A stretch of 44,009 nt of DNA, taken from NCBI RefSeq assembly GCF_902859645.1, contig NZ_CADIJR010000054.1, positions 1 through 44,009 on the forward strand. The letters are read 5' to 3'. Under the pieces are notes generated by a model that saw nothing but the letters and a program-made list of their open reading frames with translations, did no database searches and was not told the DNA's origin. This DNA is from Achromobacter insuavis (GTDB taxonomy: Bacteria > Pseudomonadota > Gammaproteobacteria > Burkholderiales > Burkholderiaceae_B). The position numbers were made by a program, and so were the translations under genes. Each line of letters opens with the position of its first letter. Within the stretch, counting starts at the first letter, position 1. This document shows positions 8,593-18,773 of the stretch, one piece after another.

Positions 8593-10017
8593 TCAGGGTT
8601 GGGCAATGGTAACGGTGTTGCGGGCGGCCAGGCGCAGCGCGGCGCCCTGGTCGCCCAGGTCGCAGAACAGGCCGGCCATGATGGCCAGGCCCTCGCGCGC
8701 CACGCTGCCCAGCAGATGCTCGTTGGGCGCGTGCTGGGCGCAGGCGGGGTAGGAATGTGGCACCCACAGCGTGGGCAGGCCGAGCAGGTCGGCGAAGATG
8801 TCGTTGGGCAGCGAGCCGCCCAGGTTGGGCAGCAGGGCCGGCCGCAGCCCCGTGCTGCGCTCGATCGAGGCGGCGGCCCAGCGCACCCACGGGTTGTCGG
8901 GAGACAGCCGGGTGGCGCCGGCCTGCATGCCGACGCGCACCTGCACGTCGCCGAAGCCGGCCTCATCGAGGTGGGCGCGCACGTGGCGTTCCAGCGCCTT
9001 CCAGTCGGTGCCGACCACGAAGCGCAGCTGACACCAGGCCGAGGCGGCCGGCGGAATGGCGTTGACCGGCTTGGCCGGATCGCCGGCGCCGAAGGTCAGC
9101 ACGTCCAGGCTGTTCCAGCCGAACACCTGTTCCGCGGGCGACAGCCCCGGTTCGCCCCAGTCGCTGTCGATCGCGGGATCGTCGGGACCGCCGCCGACCT
9201 CCAGGTCGGCCAGCGCGGCGGCCACCGGGGCCGGGATGGGCGGCGGGCGCAGGCCCGGCACCTGGATGCGGCCGCGCGCGTCCACCAGCGTGGCGATGGC
9301 GTGCGACAGGATGATGGCGGGGTTGGCCAGCAGGCCGCCCCAGTTGCCCGAGTGATAGCCGCGGTCGCGGGCGCGCAGCGACAGTTCGAAATTGACCGCG
9401 CCGCGCGAGCCCATGAACAGGGTGGGGCGGGCGGCCGCCAGGCGCGGGCCGTCGCTGGCGATGAAGACGTCGGCGGCCAGGCTCTCGCGCTGCGCCTCGC
9501 AGAACGCCGCCAGGCCCGGCGAGCCGGCTTCCTCGCCGGTCTCGATCAGCCAGGTGGCGTTGAATCCCAGCCTGCCGTCGCGCGCCCGCAGGACTTCGCG
9601 CAGCGCCGCCAGGTTGATGGTGTGCTGGCCCTTGTTGTCGGCGGTGCCGCGGCCGTACCAGCGGTCGCCCTCGACCCGCAGGCGCCAGGGATCGCGGCCA
9701 GCGTCCCATTTGGCCGCGTTGCCGCGCACCACGTCGCCGTGGCCGTACAGCAGCACCGTCGGCAGCGAGGCGTCCTCGATGCGCCGCGCCACCAGGATCG
9801 GCAGGTCCACGCCCGTCGGGTTCGGATGCACGTGACAGGTGAAGCCCAGCGCCCGCAGTTGCGGCGCCAGTTCGTCGTTCAGATAGGCGTGCTGGCTCGG
9901 CGCCTGGCCCGGCTCCTCGCTCTCGGTCGGGTAGGCCACGCTGCGGGCCAGCTCGGCCTGCAGGGTGCCGTCGTCGTAGGCGTTGGTGGCGTGAAGAATG
10001 GCTTGTTCGCGGATCAC
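8593..10017 (-). CDS. M20-family metallopeptidase/amidohydrolase
   Basis: This 474-residue cytosolic enzyme carries the M20 di-zinc signature: YGHGDVV with the first histidine-aspartate ligands, RGTADNKGQH with the bridging aspartate, and ETGEEAGSPGL with the catalytic glutamate pair. C-terminal metal and substrate residues lie in GGSLPNDIF and HAPNEH. An internal dimerisation domain sits between. M20 enzymes cleave dipeptides, acylated amino acids or related amides; the exact substrate is not evident. The start is GTG at 10017 and has a weak ribosome site. Gene order peptidase then Bug, with a divergent LysR regulator 144 bp away, suggests a small LysR-controlled catabolic unit. Confidence 0.88.
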   Translation of the reverse strand: MIREQAILHATNAYDDGTLQAELARSVAYPTESEEPGQAPSQHAYLNDELAPQLRALGFTCHVHPNPTGVDLPILVARRIEDASLPTVLLYGHGDVVRGNAAKWDAGRDPWRLRVEGDRWYGRGTADNKGQHTINLAALREVLRARDGRLGFNATWLIETGEEAGSPGLAAFCEAQRESLAADVFIASDGPRLAAARPTLFMGSRGAVNFELSLRARDRGYHSGNWGGLLANPAIILSHAIATLVDARGRIQVPGLRPPPIPAPVAAALADLEVGGGPDDPAIDSDWGEPGLSPAEQVFGWNSLDVLTFGAGDPAKPVNAIPPAASAWCQLRFVVGTDWKALERHVRAHLDEAGFGDVQVRVGMQAGATRLSPDNPWVRWAAASIERSTGLRPALLPNLGGSLPNDIFADLLGLPTLWVPHSYPACAQHAPNEHLLGSVAREGLAIMAGLFCDLGDQGAALRLAARNTVTIAQP

Positions 10018-10095
10018 AGCGGTCTCGGAGGCGAAGAAGGCACAAAGTTATTACGCTTGTTCACATGCCACAATTAGATAATTCGCATTTGATCG

Positions 10096-10110
10096 TTGCT
10101 ATTTTGGCAA
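10096..10110. promoter_or_regulatory. Possible LysR-type operator
   Basis: TTGC-N7-GCAA contains the T-N11-A pattern typical of LysR-type binding sites (T at 10097, A at 10109). It lies between the divergent M20 peptidase and LysR genes, 51 bp before the LysR start. Short motifs of this kind occur by chance, so only the position gives weight. Confidence 0.4.
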
Positions 10111-10161
10111 TGGTTTGCGCGGTCGTTCCGAGGCGCTCGGCATGACCCTGGGGAGAGTGTC

Positions 10162-11088
10162 GTGATTTCGCTCGGTTTGAGGTATTTCCTGGAGGTCGCG
10201 CGCTGCGGCTCGGTCGCCGGCGCGGCGGCCGCGCAGCACGTGGCGGCGTCGGCGGTCAGCCGCCAGATCGCCAAGCTGGAGGACGAGCTGGGCGTCGCGC
10301 TGTTCGAGCGCCAGGCGCGCGGCATGGCGCTGAGCGAGGCCGGGCGCCAGTTGGCCGCCTACGCCAGCGCCGCCGCGCTGGAGGCCGAGCGCATCGCCAC
10401 CGGCATCCGCCAGCGCAGCGCGCTGGGCGACGTGACCGTGCGGCTGGCTTGTACCGAGGGCTTCGCGCACCGCTTCCTGCCGCAGTGCATGGCCGATTTC
10501 AAGCGCCTGCATCCCGAGGCGCGCTTCCATCTGCTGGTGGAGCGGCCGGAGGAGGTCAACCGGCTGATCCTGGAGGGCTTGTCGCAGCTGGCGCTGCGCT
10601 ACACGGTGGCGCCCGACGAGCGCCTCAAGACCGAGCTGCTGTGCCGCGCGCCGGTCTACGCCATCATGTGCCGGCATCATCCGCTGGCCGCGCGCCGCAG
10701 CGTCGGCGTGCGCGACCTGGCGCAGGCGCCGCTGTCGCTGGGGGATCCGGGCACGACGGTGCGCGACCTGTTCGACACGGCCTGCGCCAATGCCGGCGTG
10801 CACATCGAGCCGGCCTATGTGTCCAACCATTCGGCGGCCTTTCTGCCGATGCTGCCGGGCAGCCAGATCGTGGCGTTGACGGGCTACCTGACGGTGATCG
10901 GCCTGCTCGACAGCGCCGGCCTGGTGGCGGTGCCGTTCAGCAATCCCGAAATGCGCCAGCGCAGCATCCAGGTCGTGACCTTGCGCGGCGCCCACCTGCC
11001 GCCGCTGGCGCGGGCCTTCCTGGCGCTGCTGGCCGAACGCCTGGGCGAGGCGCCGCGCGCCCCGGAACTGGCGCGCGCGGCGGATTGA
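10162..11088 (+). CDS. LysR-family transcriptional regulator
   Basis: This 308-residue protein has an N-terminal winged helix-turn-helix (GLRYFLEVARCGSVAGAAAA then SAVSRQIAKLEDELGVALFE) and a C-terminal effector-binding domain. I chose GTG 10162, preceded by GGGGAG at 10150-10155, because homologous LysR proteins begin just before the LRYFLEV motif; a TTG at 10096 would add 22 unlikely residues and overlap the putative operator. It is divergent from the M20 peptidase-Bug pair and probably controls it. Its inducer is unknown. It ends 30 bp from the convergent RND operon. Confidence 0.9.
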   Translation: MISLGLRYFLEVARCGSVAGAAAAQHVAASAVSRQIAKLEDELGVALFERQARGMALSEAGRQLAAYASAAALEAERIATGIRQRSALGDVTVRLACTEGFAHRFLPQCMADFKRLHPEARFHLLVERPEEVNRLILEGLSQLALRYTVAPDERLKTELLCRAPVYAIMCRHHPLAARRSVGVRDLAQAPLSLGDPGTTVRDLFDTACANAGVHIEPAYVSNHSAAFLPMLPGSQIVALTGYLTVIGLLDSAGLVAVPFSNPEMRQRSIQVVTLRGAHLPPLARAFLALLAERLGEAPRAPELARAAD

Positions 11089-11118
11089 GGCGCCGCAGGC
11101 GCGATGCGGACGGGCGGG

Positions 11119-14100
11119 TCAGGCGCGCCGCCCGGCCACCTTCAGCCGCAGCCGCTCCAGCGCCAGGTACACGATCGGCGTGGTGTACAGCGTCAGGAAC
11201 TGGCTGATCATCAGCCCGCCGACGATGGTCACGCCCAGCGGCCGGCGCAGTTCCGAGCCTTCGCCCATGCCCAGCACCAGCGGCAGCGCGCCCAGCAGGC
11301 CGGCCAGGTTGGTCATGACGATGGGACGCAGGCGCAGCATGGCGGCGCGGTGGATGGCTTGTTCCGGCGTCAGGCCCTCGCGCCGTTCCAGGCCGAGCGC
11401 GAAGTCGATCATCAGGATGGCGTTCTTCATCACCACCCCCACCAGCAGGAACAGGCCGAGCAGCGCGATCAGGCTGAATTCGATATTGGCCAGCCGCAGC
11501 GCCAGCAGCGCGCCGACGCCGGCCGAGGGCAGGGTCGACAGGATGGTCAGCGGATGCAGCGGGCTTTCGTACAGGATGCCCAGCACCAGGTAGATCGCCA
11601 CCAGCACGCCCAGGATCAGCCAGGGCTGGTCCTGCAGGCTCTGCTGGAAGCTGCGGGCGTCGCCGCCCAGCCGCGTCTGGATGTGGGCCGGCACCATCAG
11701 CCGCGCCATGGCGGCGTCGATGGCGGCCAGGCCCTGCTGCAGCGAGACGCCCTCGGCCAGCGAGAAGCCGACGCCGACGGCGGCGAACAGGCCGTCGTGG
11801 AACACGCGGTCGTTGACCAGGCCGTGCTCGTAGGTGGCGAAGGCCGACAGCGGCACGCGGCTGCCGTCGGCCGCCACCACCTGGACGCGCTCGAGCACCT
11901 CGGGGTCCTCGGTGTAGCGCGGATCCAGCTCCAGCACCACGCGGTACTGGTTCATGGGGTCGTACAGCGTCGCCACCTGGCGCTGGCTGAAGGAATTGCT
12001 GAGCACGCTGGCGATGGTGCGCATGTCCACGCCCAGGCGCTGGGCGGCGGCGCGGTCGATGTTGATGACCACCTGCTGGGTGGCGGCGTCGCCCACCGCG
12101 TCGACGTCGCGCAGCTCGGGAATGTCGCGCATCGCGCGCGAGATCTTGCGCGACCATTGCCGCAGCGCCGGCACGTCGCTGGCCATGATGGCCAGCTCGT
12201 GGTCGCCGGAATTGCCGAAGCCGCCCGGCATGCGCAGGTCCTGGTCGACGTTCAGGAAGAACATGCCGCCCGGCACCGGCGGCGCGTTGGCGCGCAGCCA
12301 GTCGATCACCTGGGCCGAGGATTCGCGCCGCTCGGCCACGGGCTTCAGGCGGATCAGGAACAGCGAATTGCTGATGCCCAGGCTGCCGCCGTTGTAGCCG
12401 ATCACGTCCTGCACCGCCGGATGCTTGAGCACCAGCTGGCGGTAGACGTCGATCTTGGGCTGCATCACCTGGAACGAGAAGCCGTCGTCGCCGCGCACGA
12501 AGCCCATCAGCTGGCCGGTGTCCTGCTGCGGCAGGAAACCCTTGGGCGCCTGCGCGTACAGGTAGGCGTTCAGCGCCACCACCGCGGCCAGCAGCAGCAG
12601 GGTCAGGCGGGCGTGGCCCAGCACCCGCGCCAGCGACGCGCCGTACCACTGGTGGGCGCGGGCGAATGCGGCGCGCAGCCGCGAGGGCCGCGGGTTGGCC
12701 TCGGCCGGCGGGCGCAGCCAGCGCGCGCACAGGCTGGGAATGATGGCGACCGACACCACCAGCGAGATCAGGATGGCGGCCACCAGCGTGATCGAGAACT
12801 CGCGGAACAGCCGTTCCACCAGCCCGCCCATGAACAGGATCGACACGAACACCACCGACAGCGCCAGCGTCATCGCCACCAGCGTGAAGCCGACCTCGCG
12901 CACGCCGCGCAGGGCCGCCTGGCGCGGACCCAGGCCGCGCTCGAGGTGGCGCGAGATGTTCTCCAGCACCACGATGGCGTCGTCCACCACCAGGCCCGCG
13001 GCCACGATCAGCGCCATCAGCGACAGGTTGTTGAGCGAGAAGCCCCACAGGTACATGACGGCGAAGGTGGCGATCAGGCACACGGGGATCGCCACGCTGG
13101 GAATGGCGGCGGCGCGGGCGCTGCCCAGGAACAGCCATACCACCAGGATCACCAGCCCGACCGCCAGCCCCAGCGTCACGTGGGCCTCGCGCAGCGTGGC
13201 GTGGATGCCGGGCGAGCGGTCCAGCACCACGGTCAGGTCGACATCGGCGGGCATCAGCGCGCGCAGGCCGGGCAGGGCCTGGTTGATGGCGGCGATGGTC
13301 TCGATGATGTTGGCGCCCGGCTGGCGGCTGATGGTCAGCACCACCGCCGGGTCGTGGTTGTGAAAGCCGCTGCTGTAGCGGTTCTCGACCGAGTCGCTGA
13401 CGCGCGCGATCTGCGCCAGCCGGATGGTGGCGCCGTCCTGGTGGCGCACGATCAGGCCGTTGTAGTCGTCGGCCGTGCGCGGCTGGCCGGGCGTGCCGAC
13501 CTCCCAGCGCTGGTCGGCCGAGTCGAGCTGGCCCTGCGGTCCCATGGGGGCGGCGTTGGCGATGGACTGGCGCAGGTCGTCGAGCGCCACGCCATAGTGC
13601 GCCAGCGCGTTGGGGTTGACCTGCACCCGCACCGCCGGCAGCGAGCTACCGCCCAGCGTCACTTCGCCGACGCCGACGATCTGCGAGAGTTTCTGCGCCA
13701 GCACCGTGGCGCCCAGGTCGTAGAGCCGGCCGGCGGGCCGCGTCGGCGAGCTGAGCGCCAGCGCCATGATGGGCGCCTGCGACGGGTTGACCTTGCGGTA
13801 GGTGGGGTTGCCGGGCATGCCGGACGGCAGCTCGGCGCGGGCGGCGTTGATGGCGGCCTGCACGTCGCGCGCGGCCGCGTTGATGTCGCGGTCCAGCGCG
13901 AACTGCAGCAGCACGCGGGTGGCGCCCTGGTTGCTGGAGGAGCTCATGGCGCTGACGCCGGCGATGCCGCCCAGCGCGCGTTCCAGCGGCGCGGCCACGG
14001 TGCTGGCCATGCTTTCGGGGCTGGCGCCGGGCAGATTGGCCCGCACTTCGATGGTGGGAAAGTCCACCTGCGGCAGGGGCGCCACCGGCAGCAGGCGCCA

Positions 14101-14178
14101 GGCCACCGCGCCCAGCAGCGTCAGGGCCAGCGCCAGGAAGATGCAGGCGACGGGCCGGTGCAGCAGCGCGCGGATCAT
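11119..14178 (-). CDS. mdtC: RND efflux pump, MdtC-type subunit
   Basis: This 1019-residue inner-membrane pump has the RND layout: a helix near the N-terminus, two large periplasmic loops and two six-helix bundles. The proton-relay aspartates are present as D399-D400 in [17 protein letters not shown]. The start overlaps the MdtB-type gene by 4 bp. In MdtABC (MuxABC in Pseudomonas) two different RND subunits form a heterotrimer, commonly B2C, that exports novobiocin, bile salts and other compounds. The order adaptor, B, C supports this assignment over the AcrB type, which has one pump gene. No outer-membrane channel or baeSR genes are adjacent. Length is close to E. coli MdtC (1025). Confidence 0.9.
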   Translation of the reverse strand: MIRALLHRPVACIFLALALTLLGAVAWRLLPVAPLPQVDFPTIEVRANLPGASPESMASTVAAPLERALGGIAGVSAMSSSSNQGATRVLLQFALDRDINAAARDVQAAINAARAELPSGMPGNPTYRKVNPSQAPIMALALSSPTRPAGRLYDLGATVLAQKLSQIVGVGEVTLGGSSLPAVRVQVNPNALAHYGVALDDLRQSIANAAPMGPQGQLDSADQRWEVGTPGQPRTADDYNGLIVRHQDGATIRLAQIARVSDSVENRYSSGFHNHDPAVVLTISRQPGANIIETIAAINQALPGLRALMPADVDLTVVLDRSPGIHATLREAHVTLGLAVGLVILVVWLFLGSARAAAIPSVAIPVCLIATFAVMYLWGFSLNNLSLMALIVAAGLVVDDAIVVLENISRHLERGLGPRQAALRGVREVGFTLVAMTLALSVVFVSILFMGGLVERLFREFSITLVAAILISLVVSVAIIPSLCARWLRPPAEANPRPSRLRAAFARAHQWYGASLARVLGHARLTLLLLAAVVALNAYLYAQAPKGFLPQQDTGQLMGFVRGDDGFSFQVMQPKIDVYRQLVLKHPAVQDVIGYNGGSLGISNSLFLIRLKPVAERRESSAQVIDWLRANAPPVPGGMFFLNVDQDLRMPGGFGNSGDHELAIMASDVPALRQWSRKISRAMRDIPELRDVDAVGDAATQQVVINIDRAAAQRLGVDMRTIASVLSNSFSQRQVATLYDPMNQYRVVLELDPRYTEDPEVLERVQVVAADGSRVPLSAFATYEHGLVNDRVFHDGLFAAVGVGFSLAEGVSLQQGLAAIDAAMARLMVPAHIQTRLGGDARSFQQSLQDQPWLILGVLVAIYLVLGILYESPLHPLTILSTLPSAGVGALLALRLANIEFSLIALLGLFLLVGVVMKNAILMIDFALGLERREGLTPEQAIHRAAMLRLRPIVMTNLAGLLGALPLVLGMGEGSELRRPLGVTIVGGLMISQFLTLYTTPIVYLALERLRLKVAGRRA

Positions 14179-17100
14179 GGCGCCGGCCGGTCCGCGGCGG
14201 CGGGCGCGGTCTTGCGGCGGCCCGCGCCCAGCTGGTGGAAGAACAGGTAGACGGCGGGCGTGGTGAACAGCGTCAGCACCTGGCTGACCAGCAGGCCGCC
14301 CACCATCACCCAGCCCAGCGGCTGGCGCAGCTCGGCGCCGGAGCCGGTGGCCAGCATCAGCGGCAGGGCGCCGAACAGCGCCGCCAGCGTGGTCATCAGG
14401 ATCGGCCGCAGCCGCAGCAGCGCCGCTTCGCGGATCGCCTCGCGCGGCGCCAGGCCGCGGCTGCGTTCGGCTTCGAGCGCGAAGTCGACCATCATGATGC
14501 CGTTCTTCTTGACCAGCCCGATCAGCAGGATGATGCCGATGACGGCGATCAGGTCCAGCGGCCGGCCGGTCAGCAGCAGCGCCAGCAGCGCGCCCACCGT
14601 GGCCGACGGCAGGGTCGAGAGGATGGTGACCGGATGGATCGCGCTTTCATACAGCATGCCCAGCACCAGGTACATGGTGACCACGGCCGCCAGCATCAGC
14701 CACAGGGTGTTGGACAGCGAGGCCTGGAAGGCGGACGCCGCGCCCTGCAGGCGCAGCTCGACGCTCGGCGGCATGGCGATGTCCTGGCGCGCCGCCTCGA
14801 TGGCGGCGATGGCCGCGCCCAGCGAGCCGCCCGGCGGCAGGTTGAACGAGAAATTGACGGCGGGGAACTGCGACAGGTGGTTGACCGCCAGCGGCACGGC
14901 GCGCTCGCTGACCGTGGCCAGCGCCGCCAGCGGAATCGGCTGGCCGTCCGCGGTTTTCAGGTGGATGCGCTCCAGCGCCTCGGGGCTGGCGGCCAGGCGC
15001 CGGTCCACTTCCAGCACCACGCGGTACTGGTTCGACTGGGTGAACAGGGTGGCGACCTGGCGCTGGCCGAAGGCGCTGTAGAGCGCCTGGGTCACGTCGT
15101 CCATGGTCAGGCCCAGCCGCGCGGCGGCGTCGCGCGAGACCTCCAGGTAGGCTTGGCGGCCGCCGTCCTGCAGGTCCGACGAGACGTCGGCCAGTTGCGG
15201 CGCGGCGGCCAGGCGCTGGGTCAGGGCGTGGCTCCAGCGCGCCAGCAGCGCGCTGTCGGGCGAGGTCAGGGTGAACTGGTACTGGCCGCGGCTGACGCGA
15301 TCCTCGATGTTCAGCTCCTGCACCGGTTGCAGGTACAGCGAGATGCCCTGCACCTGGCGGGCGCGGGCGTCCAGCCGCGCCATGATGTCGGCCAGCGGCG
15401 CGCCGCGCTCGCTCCAGGGCTTGAGGTTGACCAGCAGGCGGCCGGTGTTGAGGGTGGCGTTCATGCCGTCGATGCCGATGAAGGACGACAGGCTGGCGAC
15501 GTCGGGGTCTTCCAGCAGGCGTTGCGCCAGCGCCTGCTGGCGCCGCGACATGGCCTCGAACGAGGTGCTTTGCGCCGACTGGGTCACGCCTTGCAGCACG
15601 CCGCCGTCCTGCACCGGGAAGAAGCCCTTGGGCACCGCCAGGTACAGCAGGCCGGTCAGCGCGACGGTGGCCAGCATCGCCAGCAGCGTCAGGCGCTGGT
15701 GGCGCAGGGTGATGTCGAGCCAGCCGGCGTAGCGCGCCTGCAGGCGGTCGAGCAGGCCGGGCGGGCGCTCGGCGTGCGGCGGCAGCAGGCGCGCGCACAT
15801 CATGGGCGTCAGCGTCAGCGATACCGCCAGCGAGATCAGGATGGCCACCGCCAGCGTGATGGCGAATTCGCGGAACAGCCGGCCGACCACGTCTTCCATG
15901 AACAGCAGCGGGATCAGCACGGCGATCAGCGACAGCGTCAGCGACACCAGCGTGAAGCCGATCTGCCCGGCGCCCTTGAGCGCGGCCGCCATCGGACTGT
16001 GGCCTTGTTCGCGGTAGCGGGCGATGTTCTCCAGCATGACGATGGCGTCGTCGACCACGAAGCCGGCGCCGATGGTCAGCGCCATCAGCGTCAGGTTGTT
16101 GGTGGAGAAGCCCGCCAGATGCATCACGCCGAACGTGCCGATCAGGGACAGCGGCACCGCCAGGCTGGGGATCAGCGTGGCCGGCAGGTTGCGCAGGAAC
16201 AGGAAGGTCACCAGCACCACCAGCCCGACGGCGAAGGCCAGCTCCCATTGCACGCCGCGCACGGAGGCGCGGATGCTTTCGGTGCGGTCGGTCAGCACCC
16301 GCACCTGCACCGCCGCCGGCAGGCTGGCGGTCAGCTGCGGCAGCAGAGCCTTGACCTGGTCGGCCACCGCGATGACGTTGGCGCCGGGCTGGCGCTGGAT
16401 GTTCACCAGCACCGCCGGCTGGCGGTCGACCCAGGCGGCCAGGTAACGGTCCTCGGCGCCGTCCTCGACCGTGGCGACGTCGCCCAGGCGCACCGGCGCG
16501 CCATTGCGCCAGGCCACGATCAGGTCGCGGTATTCCTGCGCGCTTTGCAGCTGGTCGTTGGCGTCCATGATGACCGAGCGCACCGGACCGTCGAAGCTGC
16601 CCTTGGGCTGGTTGGAGTTGGCCTTGGCGATGGCCTCGCGCAGGTCGGTCAGTTGCAGCCCGCGCGCGGCCAGCGCCATCGGGTTGGCCTGCACCCGCAC
16701 CGCGGGCCGCTGGCCGCCGGCCAGGCTCACCATGCCCACGCCCGACAGTTGCGCCAGGCGTTGCGTCATTCGGGTGTCGACCAGGTCGTAGACCTGCGGC
16801 AGCGGCAGCGAATCCGAGGTCACGGCCAGCGTCAGGATCGGCACGTCGGCCGGGTTGACCTTGCGGTACACCGGCGGCGTCGGCAGGTCGGACGGCAGCA
16901 GCGAGCCGCTGGCGCTGATGGCGGCCTGCACCTCCTGTTCGGCCACGCCCAGCGAGACGTCGAGCGAGAACTGCAGCGTGATCACCGAGATGCCGCTGCC
17001 GCTGGAGGACGACATCTGCTTGAGCCCCGGGATCTGGCCGAAGCGGCGCTCCAGCGGCGCGGTCACGGCGCGCGCGGTGACGTCGGGGCTGGCGCCCGAA

Positions 17101-17252
17101 TAGGGCGTGGTGACCTGGATGATGGGGTAGTCGACCTGCGGCAGCGCCGCCACCGGCAGCATGCGCCAGGCGAGGATGCCCGACAGCAGCAGCGCCAGCA
17201 TCAGGAACGAGGTGGCGACCGGCCGCAGGATGAAGGGACGTGACAGGCTCAT
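14175..17252 (-). CDS. mdtB: RND efflux pump, MdtB-type subunit
   Basis: This 1025-residue RND pump begins [20 protein letters not shown] and includes [20 protein letters not shown], typical of MdtB/MuxB. The proton-relay pair is D401-D402 within [17 protein letters not shown]. It overlaps the adaptor gene upstream and the MdtC-type gene downstream by 4 bp each, so the three are translationally coupled. The two pump proteins share layout throughout, consistent with ancient duplication. Substrates are inferred only from the family. Confidence 0.9.
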   Translation of the reverse strand: MSLSRPFILRPVATSFLMLALLLSGILAWRMLPVAALPQVDYPIIQVTTPYSGASPDVTARAVTAPLERRFGQIPGLKQMSSSSGSGISVITLQFSLDVSLGVAEQEVQAAISASGSLLPSDLPTPPVYRKVNPADVPILTLAVTSDSLPLPQVYDLVDTRMTQRLAQLSGVGMVSLAGGQRPAVRVQANPMALAARGLQLTDLREAIAKANSNQPKGSFDGPVRSVIMDANDQLQSAQEYRDLIVAWRNGAPVRLGDVATVEDGAEDRYLAAWVDRQPAVLVNIQRQPGANVIAVADQVKALLPQLTASLPAAVQVRVLTDRTESIRASVRGVQWELAFAVGLVVLVTFLFLRNLPATLIPSLAVPLSLIGTFGVMHLAGFSTNNLTLMALTIGAGFVVDDAIVMLENIARYREQGHSPMAAALKGAGQIGFTLVSLTLSLIAVLIPLLFMEDVVGRLFREFAITLAVAILISLAVSLTLTPMMCARLLPPHAERPPGLLDRLQARYAGWLDITLRHQRLTLLAMLATVALTGLLYLAVPKGFFPVQDGGVLQGVTQSAQSTSFEAMSRRQQALAQRLLEDPDVASLSSFIGIDGMNATLNTGRLLVNLKPWSERGAPLADIMARLDARARQVQGISLYLQPVQELNIEDRVSRGQYQFTLTSPDSALLARWSHALTQRLAAAPQLADVSSDLQDGGRQAYLEVSRDAAARLGLTMDDVTQALYSAFGQRQVATLFTQSNQYRVVLEVDRRLAASPEALERIHLKTADGQPIPLAALATVSERAVPLAVNHLSQFPAVNFSFNLPPGGSLGAAIAAIEAARQDIAMPPSVELRLQGAASAFQASLSNTLWLMLAAVVTMYLVLGMLYESAIHPVTILSTLPSATVGALLALLLTGRPLDLIAVIGIILLIGLVKKNGIMMVDFALEAERSRGLAPREAIREAALLRLRPILMTTLAALFGALPLMLATGSGAELRQPLGWVMVGGLLVSQVLTLFTTPAVYLFFHQLGAGRRKTAPAAADRPAP

Positions 17253-18418
17253 TGGGTTTCCACGATCAGCACGTCGCGGCCGTCATGCAGGCGGTCCACG
17301 CCTTCGACCACCACGCGCTCGGCCGCGGCCAGACCCGAGCGGACTTCGACCCGGCCGGCGTTGGCGCGGCCCAGCGTCAGGTCGCGCCGGGTGGCGCGCT
17401 GGTCGTCATCGATGACGAAGACGAAGGCGCCGTCGGCGCCGTACTGCACCGCCGCCGTGGGAATCGACAGCACGTCTTCCTGCCGCGCCAGCGCCAGCCG
17501 GATATTGACGAACTGGTTCGGGAACAGCGCCTCATCGGCATTCTCGAACAGGGCGCGCAGCTTGACCGTGCCGCTGGCGGCGTGGATCTGGTTGTCCAGC
17601 GCCTGCAGCGTGCCGAGCGCGATCAGGCGGCGTTCGTCGGCGTCCCAGGCCTGCACCTGCAGGGCGGCGTCGCCGGCCTGCGCCTGGGCCTGGCGCAGCA
17701 AGTCCAGATGGGTCTCCGAAATCGAGAACAGCGCCGAGATCGGGCGCGTCTGCACCAGGGTGGCCAGGCCATTGGCGTCGGCGGCGCGCACGTGGTTGCC
17801 GGCGTCCACGCGCCGAAAGCCGATGCGGCCGTCGTGCGGCGCCTGGATGCGGGTCTGCGCCAGCAGGCGGCGGGCGTCGGCGACGCCGGCCGCCAGGCGC
17901 TGGCGCTGCGCGGCGTAGCTGCGCGCCTGGGCCTCGGCGGTGTCCAGCTGCTGGCCCGCCACCGCTTCCTGGCGCGCCAGCTGCCGGTAGCGGCGCAGGT
18001 CGATCTCGGCATTGCCGAGCAGCGCCTCGACGCGCGCCAGTTCGCCTTCGGCCGCCGCCAGCGCGGTCTGGTAGGGGCGCGGGTCGATCTCGGCCAGCAG
18101 TTGGCCGCGGCTCACCGCCTGGCCTTCGGTGTAGTGCAGGCGTTGCAACTGGCCGTCGACCTGGCTGCGCAGCACCACCTGCGCCAGCGGCGTGACCGTG
18201 CCCAGCGCGTGCAGGTCGCGCGGCAGCGGGCCGCTGCGCGCGGCGGCGATGCCGACGGGAACCGGTTGCTGGCCGTAATTGGGAATGGCGGCGGGCGCGG
18301 GGCCTTGCAGGGCGTAGCGCCACAGCGCCCACGCGGCCAGCGCGGCCACGGCCAGGAGAGCGGCCAGCACCAGGCGCTGGCGCGAGGAGGCGGCGCCCAC
18401 GGAAGGGGGCAGGGACAT
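17249..18418 (-). CDS. mdtA: RND membrane-fusion (adaptor) protein, MdtA-type
   Basis: This 389-residue periplasmic adaptor has an N-terminal membrane anchor ([17 protein letters not shown]), a biotinyl-lipoyl-like half motif ([20 protein letters not shown]), a coiled-coil hairpin (about residues 115-185, rich in Ala, Arg and Gln) and beta-barrel domains ending RDVLIVETQ. It would link the MdtBC pump to an outer-membrane channel, probably a TolC/OprM-type protein encoded elsewhere. It is the first gene of the operon, preceded by an AT-rich palindrome resembling a Fur site and a TAGAAT -10 candidate (18463-18458). Confidence 0.9.
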   Translation of the reverse strand: MSLPPSVGAASSRQRLVLAALLAVAALAAWALWRYALQGPAPAAIPNYGQQPVPVGIAAARSGPLPRDLHALGTVTPLAQVVLRSQVDGQLQRLHYTEGQAVSRGQLLAEIDPRPYQTALAAAEGELARVEALLGNAEIDLRRYRQLARQEAVAGQQLDTAEAQARSYAAQRQRLAAGVADARRLLAQTRIQAPHDGRIGFRRVDAGNHVRAADANGLATLVQTRPISALFSISETHLDLLRQAQAQAGDAALQVQAWDADERRLIALGTLQALDNQIHAASGTVKLRALFENADEALFPNQFVNIRLALARQEDVLSIPTAAVQYGADGAFVFVIDDDQRATRRDLTLGRANAGRVEVRSGLAAAERVVVEGVDRLHDGRDVLIVETQ

Positions 18419-18464
18419 CTTGGTACTGCCGGGGACGGAAAGTTGGGGACAGGACGGATTCTAT

Positions 18465-18483
18465 CTGAATAATAATTATTAGC
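18465..18483 (-). promoter_or_regulatory. Fur-like AT palindrome in mdtABC promoter region
   Basis: TAATAATTATTA at 18470-18481 is a perfect 12-bp palindrome, an AT island in very GC-rich DNA. Read on the minus strand, the 19 bases match the Fur consensus at 12 positions. It lies just upstream of a TAGAAT -10 candidate and about 50 bp before the mdtA start, so a bound repressor would block that promoter. Chance AT richness of a promoter is the alternative. Confidence 0.4.
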
Positions 18484-18554
18484 GTTTTGGAATCAGTTTT
18501 CTGTCAGGTTGCGGCGCGGCCGGCCTGCCGCGCGGCGGGCGCATCGCGACGCGC

Positions 18555-18583
18555 TTGCCTCGCCGTTGGCGGGCTGCTAGCAT
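18555..18583 (+). promoter_or_regulatory. Promoter of the fluoride-riboswitch operon
   Basis: TTGCCT (18555-18560) and TAGCAT (18578-18583) are separated by 17 bp, the standard sigma-70 spacing. The predicted start near 18590 falls just before the aptamer at 18596, which supports it. Confidence 0.5.
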
Positions 18584-18595
18584 TCGTCCGTTCGT

Positions 18596-18656
18596 CGGAG
18601 ATGGCATTCCTCCACCAACCGCCGCGCGCCTTGCGCGGCTGATGATGCCTACAGAT
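18596..18656 (+). promoter_or_regulatory. Fluoride riboswitch (crcB motif)
   Basis: The conserved fluoride-aptamer blocks are present in order: GGAGATGGCATTCCTCC (18597-18613), an ACCAACC linker, a hairpin GCCGCGC/GCGCGGC (18621-18627 with 18633-18639), then TGATGATGCCTACAG (18640-18654). These match the known motif, in which the 5' part and the GATGCCT segment form the fluoride and magnesium pocket. The 3' end of the aptamer is also the first arm of a terminator, so bound fluoride should prevent termination and turn on the antiporter gene 86 bp downstream of the terminator. Confidence 0.93.
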
Positions 18657-18688
18657 CCCTGGCACCGCCGGGGCTGTAGGCATTTTTT
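18645..18688 (+). terminator. Intrinsic terminator of the fluoride riboswitch
   Basis: ATGCCTACAG (18645-18654) pairs perfectly with CTGTAGGCAT (18674-18683), followed by a run of T to 18688. The first arm is shared with the aptamer, so the two structures exclude each other. This is the expression platform: terminator when fluoride is absent, read-through when present. Confidence 0.92.
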
Positions 18689-18773
18689 GCGTCCGCGGTT
18701 TTCTTGCCCGCGCCCGACGCATCCCGCAGCCTGGTGGATTCAGGGGAGTTTTTATCCTCGGACCCGGAACACC

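Noticed and set aside
11104-17243. Very long open frames on the plus strand opposite the two RND pump genes
   Set aside because: They are Gln/His/Arg/Gly-rich, match no family, and mirror the third-position GC bias of the real genes on the minus strand, whose RND motifs are complete.
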